64,000 nt of DNA. Source: Hippopus hippopus (lineage: Eukaryota; Mollusca; Bivalvia; Cardiida; Cardiidae). Both the position numbers and the translations under genes were made by a program. This document shows positions 20,701 to 35,700 of this stretch, piece by piece. The first letter of the stretch is position 1, and every line of letters starts with the position of its first letter. The notes beneath the pieces were generated by a model. That model was given only the letters and a program-made list of their open reading frames with translations, was not told the DNA's origin and searched no databases. Location: NCBI GenBank assembly GCA_946811185.2, contig OX328106.1:6457777-6521776 (forward strand), given 5' to 3'.

Positions 20701-23700
20701 GTTATACAATACTTTGAAATTTAGAAAACTTTTAGAGTTAGATTCAGAAAAAAAAATTTTATGGTTTGAGAAGACAGCGCCTGATCTTGAATGCATATGA
20801 TATGAGCTAGTCAAAGTATTGGGAGATTTGAGTGAGATATATCAGCTGAGGCAGAAGCATAGGTATTTTGTATGGATCAGGCAGAAGATTGGTGGTAGAA
20901 CACAGGACTAACAATGCAGTTGTCGCAGGTTCAATTCCCAGCTTGAGGATTTTTTTTTTCAGAGAAACTTTGTGTTTTTCCAACTAGAAATAAACACAAT
21001 CCCGAGTTGTAACAACCTTGAGAAAGAAAGCTCTAGAAAACATTGTGGATAAAGGCTAAAATTCTAATAACCATCGTTTTCTCCTTTACCCACAATGTTT
21101 AATACTCAATTAAAGGCAAGTTTCATCATTTGAGCCACTCTTGATTTTTCATCTGCATATGCTTTGAATTTGGACAAGTTTAAGATTTTGTTGTGTGGTT
21201 AAGTGCCAAAGCTAGGTGCTGTCAATGTTGTCGTCTAATTTGTCTCTTCTGGATTTTGGTGCAAATTGTTGGTCATACGAATATTCTGTAGGATATTTTG
21301 ACCTAAATCAGCCTATTTTGTAAGGACACAACCCTTTTCCACATAATCCTGAATTTTATTGGGTAACCCAAGGAAAAAGGAGTTTGAAAACATTGTGGAA
21401 AAAGAAGAAAATGCTGGTATCGTGCACTTTGTCTTTTTCCCTTGTTTACCGCACAATGTTTTTCTACCTTTTCAAAGAAAAGTCTAATTGTTTGAGACTC
21501 ATTTTGTTTTATGTCTAAGAATGCTCCTAAATTAGAAAAGTCTAAAAATTCTACGTGTGTTAAAAGGTTAACCCTTTGCCAGGTGATAGAATTTTAGACT
21601 GATCTGCGTTGAAAGGGCTTGCAGACGACAAATCAAACGTGACTTAATTCATGAGATGTGTCTGTGAAAGGGTAGAAAACATTGTGGGAAAAGGAGAAAA
21701 TGCAGGATACCAGCATTTTCTCCTTTTCCCACAGCGTTTTCAAAAGCCATGTCTGCTAGGGTCATTAAAACTTGGGATTGTGTGGTAAAGGGTTGAATAT
21801 ACACAATGTTTTAAAAACATTATGCAGTACAAAATTTTCTTTCATATTTTTTTCAGGGAGGAAGGAAGAATCATGAGGCACAAGCTAATCAGTATGAATG
21901 CTGTATCCTTTTTGTATCTGAAGTATTCAATTCCGTCAGCCTCAAATGCCCCTAATCCTTTGTACCTTTATTAACCTTTTATCACACAAACCTAAGTTTT
22001 AATGACCTTGAGGAACAAGGCTTTTGAAAACGTTGTGGGAAAAGGAGAAAATGCTGGTAACCAGCATTTTCTCCTTTTCCCACGATGTTTTCTACCCTTT
22101 CAAAGACAAAGTTTATCATTTGGTCCAAATTTCTCTAGTTGTCTGCAAATGCTTTCAATTGCAACCAGTCTAAATTTTGTCATTTGGTAAAGAGTTAGAT
22201 AATGTCTTGTGTTACCTACTCTGGAAATGAAAACTTTTAAAAACATTGTGGGAAAAGGAGACAACTCTGGTTTACATTTATTTCCATCAGCAGTTATCTA
22301 GTTACTGTTAAACATTACAATTACATGTTTAAACAGTCCTGAAAATCAAGACTTTTGAAAACATTGTGGGAAAAAGAGATAACGATGGACAGAATTTAAG
22401 ACTTGTCCAAATTAAAAGCATTTACAGACAGAAAAATTACTGTTTGACTCAGATGATGAGATTTGTGTATAGAAGGGTAGAAAAGTTGTGGGAAAAGGAG
22501 AAAATACTGGTTTCCAGCATTTTCCTCTTTTCCCACAATGTTTTGAAAAACGTTCTTTCTCAGGGTAGTTAAAACTCAAGATTGTGTGGTAAAGGGCTAA
22601 TTCTTTAAGATACAGGCTAATACAAATTTGGGTCATCAAAAGCGGCAATATAAGTTGTATGAGTATGGAAAAGAGTTATAGATTTTTACCCCTTTACCAC
22701 ACAATCCAGACTTCCACTGACCTGGAAAGAGAAGTCTATTGGAAAGATTGAGGAAAAAAGGAGAAAATAGTGGTAAGCAGCATTTTCTCCTTTTCCCACA
22801 ACGTTTGCTGTCCTTTCAAATAGAATTTCCACCTTTGATTTGTCGTCTGCATATGCTTTCAATTTAGACCAATCTAAAATTTTGTCGTTTGGAAAAGAAT
22901 TGATGAAGTCTTCGTAACTAATCATTACAGGTTTTTATGACATGGTAATCTATTGATCTCTTTAAATTAGCTATACTTACGGCGATAACATGTGTCTATA
23001 TCTCGTGGCAAAACATGGGAAGGGAACTAAGTACAAAATCAGTATCCGTAGTCACCAACTATTCTAAATTCCATTTTTAGTCTAATTTTAGATTAAAAAA
23101 GTGACATAACTTCTGACTGGCTTAGCCATTTGGTTTGGCCAATTGGAAGTTGTGTTTCTTTCAAAGAAAATTTGGGAGGAAAAGTCTAAAAATGTTTTTA
23201 AGAAAGGTTGGTGAAAACAGGTCCAGTTGTAAAGGCAGATTTTGAATATTGGGCATGCAGAATTGTACATCCACAGTTAAAGGTTATTTAACTCTTTACC
23301 ACGCTGTCCTGAGTTTTAATGACCCATAAGAATAAAACTTTTGAAAACATTGTGGGAAAAGGAGAAAATGCTGATAACCAGCATTTTCTCCTTTTCCTAC
23401 AATGTTTTCTACCCTATGTAATACAGAAATCATCATTTGAACTTCAATAATTTGTTGTCTGCAATTGCTTTCAATTTTGCAGAATCAGAAATTTTAGTGT
23501 TTGGGAAAGAGTTAACTCTTTTCTTATCCAAATATTGTGAGATATGGAGATACTGCTTCAAATAAACAATTTCTGCTTTTGCTATACAGTATTTTTTCCA
23601 TGACAGCTCAAGTTTTTTGATTTATTCTGTATTTTTTATGAATCCTTTGAGAGATTAAAAAAAAGAGAGCTGTATCCATAATCAGTAGATTATATAAGAG

Positions 23701-26700
23701 CCATGCTCTGGCAAAAGGGGGCTTGATGCATCTCCGCGATCAATTATGCCAAGCAAGTCATTCTTATGAACATGAAAGTTCAAATACAAACCTCACCTGG
23801 CGGGATTCGAACCTGTGTGGACAAATATCCTCGTTTTTTCGAGGTTTAAAAGACCAACACCATAACCACTGAGCTACAGAGAATTCTCCCTAATGCAGTT
23901 GTCAGGTATTGATTTTATACGGGAAAGCTATGCAGTAAGGAAGGAGTGATCTCCCGTAACATCATTGCATAATTAGGGATCCATAGAATCTACTTAGTTG
24001 AATGAATAACTGAATCTGGAGGAAGAGTGTTCCTTGGACATACAGAAAATTGACCAAAAGCAAAAAGTTCCGGTCCAGGTCAGCGTGCGCGGACTGCGCA
24101 GGCTGACCTGGACCGAAACTTTTCACAGATGCATTTAACCCCCTTTTCTCAGAGCATGGCTCATGTTATGGGTTTCTGGGTTGAAGTTCATAAGATATAA
24201 ATGGATTTTTATTGTACAGTTAAACCAATCATATTTCTAGATCAGTATGTCGTGATTGCAAGCTAGTGACCCTGATTATCTTTTTATCCTTTACCAAATA
24301 ATCCTGTATATTAACGGCTGAGTGGTAGAAATATTGTCGAAAAATAAGAAAATGACGGTTATCAGCATTTTTCTCCAATTCGCACTTAGTTTTGCACCCT
24401 TTGAAAGACATAGTCCGTCATTTTAGCCGCATTTAGTTTATCGCCTGCAAATGCTTTTAATTTGAAAATGTCTAGAATTTTACCATCAGTTAAAGAGTTA
24501 AACCTTTGCCAAACAGTCCAGAGTTATAACGACATAGAGTAAGAAGGCTTTTGAAAACATTGTGGAAAAAGGAGAAAATGCAGGTAATCCCATCAGTTCA
24601 GCTGTATCTGATTTTTGGACAGGTCTAAATTTCTGCCATGTGGTATATAGTTAAATCTTTATCCACATGATCCAAAGATTTAATAACTGAAAAGAGAAAA
24701 GTCTTTGTAAAAATTGTGGGAAAAGGAGAAAATACTGGTTACCAGTATTTTCTTCTTTCCCATAATGTTTTCAAAAGGTTCCCCCTTCGGAGTCATTTAA
24801 ACTCAGGATCATGTGGTAAAGGTTTGATACATAACTTCCTGCAAAATTCTTTCTAGGTTGGTCGTTTTTAAAGAAAATGCCAGGGTACTGTCCCAGCCCT
24901 GTCATCAGCGGCGACTGCATCATCGTTGTTTTGAGAATACCTTGACACTTTCTGGTATCTCTGTTTTTACTGAAAATATTCAATATATAAACGATAGCTA
25001 GTTGTGTACTTTTAAAAGGTTGCTTGTCATTTTTTTGGCAATGGTTATGAGGGAAAGCAGCCAGTGGTTCAATTACTTCAACCATACCACAATAAATTGT
25101 CCTTTTTCCACAATGTTTTTGCATATATTCATTCTGTTCTTACGAGAATTCTCTTTAGCTCAGTGGTTATGGTACTGGCCTTTCGTCCAGGCGTTCTAGG
25201 TTCGAATCCTGCCCGGTCCCTGTATTTCTGCTATGCATTTGCTCATTTGTTTCTTTGTTGCGGACTTTGTTCGTAAGACTGTAAAGGCATTCATTTGTCC
25301 CTTATTCTGTTTCATTATCCCTGAAACAAAATTCAGCTCAGAATTGTCCTGGATCAGGTCACTTGCCTGGCAATGCTGAAAGCTAGGACAATGTTTTCTA
25401 ACCTATCAAGGGCAGTAAGGGCAGTAAATAGAGTTTATTTCATCAGCTTGTGGTTAATATGGGGAAATATTTGCCGAAAAAGGGAAAGGTATGCGAAAAT
25501 AACGAGTGCCGTAAGGCACGAGTTATTTTCGCGGACCTTTCCCTTTTGAGGCAAATATTTCCCCATATTAACCACAAGCTGATGAAATAAATTATATATT
25601 TCCTCTGATTATTTTGTCAACGAATGCCACTTTTAAAACTTAAAAACTTAAAAGTAGTTCCAGATTTTCGGCAGGAGGAAAATATTCACTGTGATGGGGA
25701 AATAATCCCCCCCAGCTTAAATTACGACATTTCTTTATCCATAACATTTCTAAAAATAGACACATGAAATATAATATTCATCATTTCAGCTACATTTGAT
25801 TTGTCACCTGTAAAATGATTATTGTGCAGATCATTGTTTTAATAATAGTTTTGTGGGAAGGCAGCCAGTGGCTTCGGAAATTTTGTGTGAAGCACTGGTA
25901 AAAGCAACTACAGGAAAGCATAAATAAGTGCCCTTTCTGCTAAATTTCTTATTTATTGTGAAATTAGCTCATTACCAGATTATAAAGTTTCAGCAGGGTC
26001 CAAAAAATTTCAGAATTCTTACTTGTCCTCCTGCCATTTTGCACTCGTCCTACAGTTAGACAAAGAAGGATAATCAACTTGCCCTCACCAAATTTTTACT
26101 GGTAAGGATGAGCGGACGAGTGGATTCTTTGGACCCTGTTTCAGACTTGTCAGTATTGAAACCATTTGCAGACAGCAAATCAAATGTAGTTTAAATAATG
26201 GAATTTTTCTTTTTCAGAAGTAGAAAACAATGCTTACAAAAGAGAAAATGCTGGTTCCCAGCATTTTCTCTTTTGCCTACAGTGTTTTCAAGAGCCTTCC
26301 TCCCTGGGGTCAATTTAAATATGGGATCATTTAGTAAAGAGTTAATCAAGCTTTTTGTCCTCTGGTTACTTTCCTGAACTGAAAGGTCAATGTACAATAT
26401 ATACTACTCACACTTTGATAGGGGTCATTTTGATATTTCGAAAAAAAAATGAAAAAGAAAAAAACGTGCTTTTCCACAGGCAGTCGGTTATATCAGTGTT
26501 ACAATGAAATATTCAAGCATCGAAAACAAATCGTATTTAAAATATATATTGACTAGTTCTTTATATCAAAACAGATTTTCTGAAATTGAAGGGGATGGAG
26601 GGAAACATGGTGACCCTTAGCAAATTTTGAGTAGTATAATACAAATAAGTATTTAAAGATGCCCATCTACAGCCGGTAAGCAAAAAAGCTGTTAAATTCC

Positions 26701-29700
26701 AAACAATTTAGAATGGTACAGAAATCAGTCCTTTGTGTAAACATGGATAAATTACTGACATATATGGTGTAATTGAAAAAAAAGAAACACGGAGATTTGT
26801 ATCAGAAACCGAACATTGGTCAGAAGAAAACTGGCTGACGATTGAAGCTGTAAACAATGGCGGTGCGTCACGGAAATTTATCGTTGGTTTCCGCCTAGAG
26901 TCGGATACGGTGTAATTTGCGTATAGGTCGCGACCTCCGTCTGAAAATCGAGGCTGCAACAGAGAAGCCTCCATTTTCCTTTGTTTACCTCATTAGACGC
27001 AGGGCGAAGGTCAAATATAGTCACGTGACAGAATGCATGATCTTCATACGAATCTACCCGAGTGTATAACGGATATATCGAAATCTTCGATTCAAAAACT
27101 GGAAATGACGAGTCTGTTTACATGGAAGGACGCAACTCTGCGAAATGCATTTTCTATCGACCGTAATCTAAGCAACCTTGCAACAGTCAGGCGCAATATT
27201 AAGCATGAAGGTATAAGAATGACTATAGTTTGATAAAATAAAGACAAAATGAGTTAAAACTGGCTGAAAATGAGTATAAGGGCCTCTTTAAGTCTTTACC
27301 AAATGACAAAATTTTAGTCTTTCCTGAATTTATAGCATTAAATGTTTGCAAAAGTCTTCTATAGTTTCTTTAAAACTGGGGAATGTTTGGTGAATGGTTA
27401 ACTCTTTAACAAACAATCCCTGGTTTTCATGACTCTGAGAAAGAAGTCTTTTGAAAACATTGTGGGAAAAGGAGAAAATGCTGGTAACCAGCATTTTCTC
27501 CTTTTCCCACAATGTTTTCCACCCTTCCCAAAAGAATTTCATTTTTTTAGTCGTCTGCAAATGCTTTCATTTTGGACCAGTCTAAAATTTTGTCGTTTGG
27601 TAAAAGTTAACCCTTGATTAGACAATCCTGCGCTTTAACTCTTAACCACACAATTCCGAGTTTTAAAGAATACTTTTGAAAACATTGTTGAAAAACGAAA
27701 ATGCTGGTTACTTGCATTTTTTTCTTGTCTTGCAATGCTGTCTACCATATAAAAGACAAATTTCATGCTTTGAGTAATACATGTATTTATTTCTCATAGA
27801 TGCAAATACTTTCATTCTAAATCTGTCATTTGGCAAAGATTTAGCCAGCATTTTCTCTTTTTCTCCAACTTAGAGGTGTCTCAAATGTTTAGACTTTTCT
27901 TTCAAAGGGAAAAAAAACGATGTGGGAAAAGGTGTCGCAAATGTTTAGACTTTTCTTTCAAAGGGAAAAAAACGTTGTGGGAAAAGGTATTGCAAATGTT
28001 GAGACTCTTCTTTCAAAGGGGAAAAAACATTGTGGGAAGAAGTGTCTCAAATGTTTAGACTTTTCTTTCAAAGGGGAAAAAAAAAAAATGGGGGAAAAGG
28101 TGTAGCAAATGTTTAGACTTTTCTTTCAAAGGAAAAAAAAAACATTGTGGGAAAAGGTATCTCAAATGTTTACACTTTTCTTTCAAAGGGGAAAAAACAA
28201 TGCGGGAAAAGGTGTCGCAAATGTTTAGACTTTTCTTTCAAAGGGAAAAAACATTGTGGGAAAAGGTGTCTCAAATGTTTAGACTTTTCTTTCAAAATGA
28301 AGAAAACTTGTGGGAAAAGGAGAAATGCTGGTTACCAGCATTTCTCCTCTGTCCACAAGGTTTTCAAAAGCTTTTTCCTCAGGGTTGTTTCCACATGGAA
28401 TTGTGTTTTTACTAATGACAAAATATTAGATTTGTGCAAGTTGAAAGCAATTGCAGATAACAAATTAAATCCTTACCACACAATCCCGAGTTTTTAGTGA
28501 CCCTGAAAAAGAAGTCTTTTGAAAACAATGTGAAAAAAGGAGAAAATGCTGGTAACGAGCATTTTCTCCTTTTCCCACATTGTTTTCTACCTTAACAGAG
28601 AACTTGAGCTCATTTGTACTTATTTTAAATTTAAATTTATTGTCTGCGGATGTTTTGAATTTGGAAGTCTAAAACTTACTGTGTGAGAAAAGGTTAAGTG
28701 AGGCATATGTATCAGAAAAAGTAGGAAACATTTCTGAAAGAGGAGAAAATGCTTTGTTACAGGCTTTTTCTCCACTGTCCACAATGTTTTCAAAAGCCTT
28801 TTTCCTCAGGGTTATTAAAACAGGGGAATTTTGAAAAGAGTCAACCCTTTACCACACAATCCAATTTTTTAAACAGCCATGGAGAGGAAAGCTTTTTAAA
28901 AACATTGTGGGAAAAGAAGGAAATGCTAGTAACCAGCATTTTCTTGTTTTCCAACATTGTTTTATACCATTCGTTTGCTCCACATTATATTTGTTATCTG
29001 CAAATACTTTCAATTTTTACTGGTTCAAAATTTTGTCTTTTAGTAAAGAGTTAATTCTTTACAACACAACAACATCGTAGACATGTCTAAAATGAAAGCA
29101 CTTACAGATGACAAAATAAATACAACTCAAAAATTTGTTTTTTGGAAGAGTGAAAAACATTGTGGGAAAAGGAGAAAATGCTGGTTACCAGCATTTTCTC
29201 CTTTTCCTGCTATGTTTTCAAAAGCCTTCATGTTCAGGGACATTAAAACTCGGGATTGCGTGGTAAAAGATTATAGGGCTAAATGATGCAAGTGAGGTGT
29301 TATGTGAAGGAAGGAGATAGGATGCGGCTGATCAAAAGCAGATAATCAATAATTATCTGTTAAAGCAAATTGCTAACATCGCATCTTTTTTTTTTTCCAT
29401 GACAAGAAACTTTGCCGCCAACTTCTTTTAACCTTAATTACTTTTTTTTTTTCATTATGCCTGGCGGATGACTTTTTGTTATCTTGTCGGTGAATGCTTT
29501 TGTAAAGATCAGGGTCCTACGTAGCTCAGTGGTGAAGGTAGTGGATTCAAAATCTAGTGGCCCTGGGTTGGATCCTCTCTCAAAACACTTGGGTTTTTGG
29601 TTGGAGTGTCCTTTGGCAAGATTCAGAGTCCTAGCTTCAACAAATTTTGAAACTGCGAAGCTGGCAAGTCGTGTTCCAAGACAGCAAATTATAGACTAGA

Positions 29701-32700
29701 CGAAACGGAAAGCATTTGCACATGATATTTTACCCCTTTACCACACAACAAAATTGTAAACTTGTCCAATTTGAAAGCATCTGCAGATGACAATTTCAAT
29801 GTGGCTCATGTGACAGAACTTGTGTTTTGATAGGATTGAAAACAGTGTGGGAAAAGGAGAAAATGCTGGTTACCAGCATTTTCCCCTTTTCCCAGATGCT
29901 TTCAATAGGCTTCGTTCTGTTGGTCGTTAAAACTCGGGAGTATGTGGTAAAGGGTTAAATGTGGCCAAGGTAAATTTACCAATACAAATGGTATAAGGGA
30001 CAAAGAGTCCAGGAATTTTGTCATCAATTTAAAACCAGAAATGACAACAGTGATTTCTTCGATGTCCCCAGGAAAATGAAATGCATTTTCTATCCTTTGT
30101 AATCTGTGCAACCTTGCAACCATGAGGGGCAACATTTGGCATAAATATACTAGAATGATTATAGTTTCATGTAATAAAGATGACATGGGTTAAAAACTAG
30201 CTGAAAACTGGTATAGAACTTTCTTTAACTCTATACCAAATGAGAAAATTTTATACTTGTCCAAATTGGACGCGTTTGCAGTTGATAAATCAAAGGTCAC
30301 TCAGATGACCAGATTTGTCTTTGATAGCATAGAGAACATTGTGGGGAAAGGAGAAAATGCTGGTTACTAGCATTTTCTCCTTTTCCCACAATGTTTCTAA
30401 AAGACTTCCTTTTTAGGATTGTTAAAAAGCAGGATTGTGTGGTAAAGGGTTAATATTGATGCAAAAGGAAAAATTGCATTGGAGGAGCTTCCTTCTGCCA
30501 CATTGTATTCAAAAGTGACCTGCAGGAAGAGAAAGGGTCACCTTCAGGAGATTAGGTAAAACTTACTGGAATGATGAGTTAACCCTTTACCACACAATTA
30601 CGCCTTTTATCGCCCCTGAAGAAGAGGCCTTTTGAAAACATTGTGGGAAAAGGAGAAAATGCTGGTAACCAGCATTTTCTCCTTTTCCAACAAAGTTTTC
30701 TACCCTATCAAAGAAAAGTTGCGTCATTTGAGCCACTATGAAATTGTTGTCTGCAAATGCTTTCAATTTGGATAGTTCTTTAATTTTGCCATGTGGTAAA
30801 GGGTTATTGGTGGACTGGGTCACGTTTTCTAGACATCAGTTGGTTTGCTCTCGTTATATGATTTTTAACTCTTTACCGAACGACAAAATTCTGCGTTAAA
30901 CAAGATTGAAAGCATTTGCATACGACAAATTAAAGGTAGCTCAAATGATGATTTCTTTCTTTGTTCGGGTAGAAAACATTGTTGGAAAAGGAGAAAATGC
31001 TGGTTACCAGCATTTTCTTCTTTTCCCACAATGTTTTCAAAAGCCTCCTTCTGCAGGGTCATTAAAACTCTGGATTGTGAAGCGCTGGAACAGAATGAAA
31101 AAGCTTATAAAGATAGTGTAGATTAACTCTTAATCAAATGATAGAATTTTTTAATTGGTCCAAATCGAAAGCATTTGCAGACCATGAATTAAATGTAGCT
31201 GAAATACTGAAGGTTTTGGAAGGCAAAAAAAAAAAATTGTGGGAAAAGGAGAAAATGCTGGTTACCAGCATTTTCTTCTTTTCCCACAATGTTTTCAAAT
31301 CCTTATTTTACCCGCTACCAAATAATCCGGAGTTTTATCGACCCAGAGAAAGAAAGTTTTAAAAAATAGAATTTATTATGGGATAAAGAGAAAATGCTGG
31401 TACACCATTTTCTCCTTTTCCTTCAATGTTTTCTACCAAATAAAAGACAAGTCTTATTCATTGAGCTAAGATTTTGTAGTTTGATAAGGAGGTTAAACAT
31501 AAGCTCTGTAAACTTGTGTTCCAAAGTTTAAGTCTCATATGGGGCAGTATGCCTTTTTCTGTAGTGTTTATCGCATGTAAGAGTCTCATTCTAGCACTGT
31601 TGAAGCTTTTGACCAATTAAACAAGTTGGCTGATGTCAGGATAATGACTAAAAAGATGTTAAAAGTGTCATAATACACCATACAATCACTGACAATCAGT
31701 CAACAAAAAGTTCCGTATAAAGTATAGGCTTAATATTAACAGTTTACCAAAAGACAAAATTTAAGACTGGTTTAAATCTAAAGCACCTGGAGACGACAAA
31801 ATGAATGTGACTAAAAATTGAAATTTGCTTTTGGAAGGGTAGAAAGCATTGTGGGAAAAGGAGAAAATGCTGGTTACCAGCATTTTCTCCTTTTCCCACA
31901 ATGTTTTCCAAAGGCTTCATCCACAGCTGTGTCAAAACTCGTGATGGTGTGATAAAGGATTAATACTCATCCGTATAAGTACAATATAAAGAGGATGCTG
32001 ATACCCCAAAATTACCTGATAATAACAGAAAATTGATGGTCATTTTACAGGCTTACGTTTATTGAACACTATAATTATAGAAATATAATGAACAAAAAAA
32101 TGAATAAACACAAAGCTTAATTATGTGCTTTTTTTTTTTATTTTTTTAATAAAATGAGTTAATTTGCTTTGTTATTGATTCTGGTAGAAAGTTTTATAAT
32201 GTTTATTTTTACCTTTTTCGTTTTAGGTAATTTTTTTTTTCCACATCATTATTGATATAGTACAGTTTTTTTTATCCTTCTGCAAAATCATCCTGTATTT
32301 GAATGACCCAAACAAAGGAGGAGCTTTCAAAAACGTTTTGTGGAAAAGGAGAAAATGCTGGTAACCAGCATTTTCTCTTTTTCCCACAACGTTTTCTGCC
32401 TTTTCAAAGACAAATATTTTTTTTTATTATGATCATTAAAAGGCTCAATAGTGACCAAATGTAAACAATGCAGATCTTAAAACGGATTCCAGTTTCTATT
32501 ATATCATTTAAATGTATGGAAACTGTTGTAAAGATGACAATCTGTTATTGTGCGGTTGGTTGGTTGAATTTAAAAACTAGGTTTACAGTTGCCAGGTTGT
32601 GCTGTCCTTTGTTTACTCTTCACCTAGTTTTGAAATAATTTTTTCTGCTAAACAGTATGATTTGAATTCAAATGTATTTTAACACCTACCGGTATATTGT

Positions 32701-35700
32701 TTACTTTTGGTCACTACTGGGCCTTTAAGGTGTAAATAAATATAGTAGTTTCTTTTTACTCATTACCAAACAACCCAGTTTGAATGACTTAAAGGAAAAG
32801 GCTTTAGAATACAATATGGGAATAGGAAATAATAATGTTAACCAGTGTTTTATCCTTTTCCAACAATGCTTCAACCCTTTACCACAGAATCTCAAGTTTT
32901 AGCTACTCTGAGAAAGAAGGCTTTCAACAACATCATTGGAAAAGGATAAATTGCTTGTCACACTTTCTTTCAAGGACACATGCTATCATTTGAAAAACAT
33001 ATGAACTGTTTTATGTAAAATGAACCGCAGTAACTCATTTTGTAGCATACGGTACTTGAGAACAGTTGGTTCCCGGCTCATCCAATTTCTTTTCAAGGAT
33101 TGATCAAAGTCATTGTGACAAGATTCATTCTTCTCTCACCACTGCTCATTTTTTTGATGATGGTTATGTGGGAAAGCAGCCAGTGACTTGAAAAGAGTAT
33201 TTGTGGAGTACTGGTAAAAGAAACTCCAGTGATGGGTGCAGTGGCTGCCAGTGAAATAATGTTGAAAATGGCATTAAACACCATACAACATTGTCAATTC
33301 CTTCAATATGGACAAGTCTAGAATTTTGCTGTGTGGTGGGTGGTTAAAAACCTCCTTCCTCAGGTTTAACAAAAATTGGAGCTGTTTGGGGAAAGGTTGA
33401 TAATATGATTGAATTCATGATGCTAGAGGTCCTTAACTTTGAGCACAGTTTGACAGACACAAAATGCTGATCAACAATTATTTCTTGTACTATGGAGGCA
33501 AGCATCAAGACATGAAGTCTCATCTACAGTAAGTATATGCTTATCTTTATAATCAAAGGACTGAAAGTTCTGAGAATGGCAGATCATGGTGCAATGAAAT
33601 GGAGGAGTGAAAAAATAAACTTGTTCATTAGATGTAATACAACTTACCCTGGGTTTTCAACAACCACGAGGAAGAGGCTTTTTGAAAAGCTTGTATTCAA
33701 CAACACTTTCTTGCACAATTGAGGCAAGCATCAAGATGTGAAGTTTCATCTACTGTAAGTATTATGTTCAAAGGGCTGAAAGTTCTGATAATGGGAATTA
33801 TTGCGCAACAAAAAGGTATAATGAAAAATAAACTTTCTCATCAAAATAATACAAGTAAACCACAATCCCGGTTTTCTATGACCTTCAGAAAGAGGCCTTT
33901 TGAAAACATTGTGAGAAAAAGAGAAAATGCTGGTAGGCAGCATTTTCTTCTTTTCCTGCAATGTTTTCTACCCTTCAAAAGACAAATCTTATGAATTTAA
34001 TTTGTCATCTGCAATTTGCTTTTCATTTGGATAAGTCAATTTTTTAGGGGGACCAGTGAAGAGTTAAGCAAGCACAAAAGGGAGTTATCTACACTGATTT
34101 TCATGTTGAGATATTTTAACTCTTTATGCACCATATAAAGAAACTTGATCTCTATCAAAGGCTGAAAATACAGTCCACTAAAAGGCAGATAGAGTTTTCT
34201 CTTATCACTGTAATTTAATTTGACAGACGGAATAGATCCAAGTTCAGACTGCATGTTCTGTGCAGCCTGATCTTGATCTGTATTGTCTGCAAAAGCTCCT
34301 GTTTTCACCTATAGAGTCAAAGGGGCTTAGGGTTATGAGTACAAAATAAAGCAATCTGATTGGCAAAAAAACAACCAATCAGAAGACTAGATGCTGAATC
34401 TTCTGGAAATTAGTTGGATGAAGGCTTGCTGTCTGAAATTTTTCAGAACCAAGTTTAAAACAGACATGGATGTTATCAGGGAGAACCACAAGTTTTTGTG
34501 GACAGAGGAAGATGAAGATGAGGATTCATGGTAAATTATCATTCACTGTTATGTCACATAGGGGTAGTTTGTTTTTAGGCCTCAAAACCTTTTCATTTTT
34601 TAATTTTCTTTTAAAGAATGTGAAATAAATGTGGCAAAAATAATAGGATTTGTCTGTGACAGATTAGAAAACATTGTGGGAAAAAGGAGAAAATGCTGGT
34701 TTGGGTCGTAAAACTCACATTTGTTGTAAGAAATTGGTGCTAGACATTTGATAAGCAAGCAACTGACATAAAAAAAAATGTTTTGCATTTATTTGTCAAT
34801 CCAAGAGTTATTCCCCCCATTTTTAGAGCTAGCAGACTTACCACAAGTAATGTAAAGGGTAATGGTGATGGAAAGGCTTTTTTGGAAAGAATGGTATTTA
34901 TTGTCACATGTTTCGAAAGCAAGTTCATCTGCAAATTTGTATTTGTGTTGAATTTTGTTAAGTAAAGTATTTAAACATACATTTTGTAGGGCTAAAAGAC
35001 TTGCAAAGAAGTACTATGACAAGTTGTTTAAGGAGTACTGTATATCAGATCTGAGTCGTTATAAAGAAAATAAAATTGCTATGCGTTGGAGAATTGAAAG
35101 AGAAGTGGAGGAAGGAAAAGGTAAGCAAGGGAAATCATCTTTTTTTTTTCCATCGTAAATTTAAGTCATGCTCTGTGAAAAGCGTCTTTAATACATTTGC
35201 AAAAAGTATCGACCCAGGTCAGCCTGCCCAGTCCGCGCAGGCTGACCTGTGTCAAAACTTTTTGCTGTTGGTCAATACTCTGCATTTCAAAGGACTGTAC
35301 TACCTTATGATTTAGTTGGTTGTCATACAAAATGGATCCATATATTGTGATGCATTAAACCCCCTTTTACCAGAACATGGCTCATATATTATTTAAGCAT
35401 GTTTGCTGTTGATAAACCGTTTATCAACGACTTCATTCCATTGATTGATAGTTTGATGGATCGATTGATCGATTGATTCATTTGTTCATTCATTCATTCA
35501 TTCATTCATTCATTGTAGGTCAGAATTTATTGATATTTTCTTAGTTGGCTTGAATGATTCCCAAGTAGACCGCTTTTAGATTTTGTGATAGAATCTTGAT
35601 CCACCATGCATGTAATTTGTAATTGTCAGAGCCTATGCACATTCCAGCTTCTTAACAAGTGGTATTTGCCAGTGGAGCATCATAGGGCCATAATAGTCCT

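Noticed and set aside
25137..25220. A functional tRNA gene (good A and B boxes, TTC-like anticodon loop)
   Set aside because: The acceptor ends do not pair, the T stem has mismatches, and the same head recurs at 23768-23968 as a SINE. It is treated as a tRNA-derived element.
27876..28310. A CRISPR-like array
   Set aside because: The units are contiguous with no unique spacers, and the host is an animal nucleus. It is a tandem repeat derived from a MITE arm.
30579..31120. Many small open frames with NIVGKGENAGYQHFLLFPQCF-like peptides as a protein family
   Set aside because: These are the H-MITE hairpin read in different frames and strands. The pattern follows the palindrome and appears equally in sense and antisense.
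33728..33755. A second functional copy of the FRA10AC1 exon
   Set aside because: It has an in-frame TGA and no acceptor.
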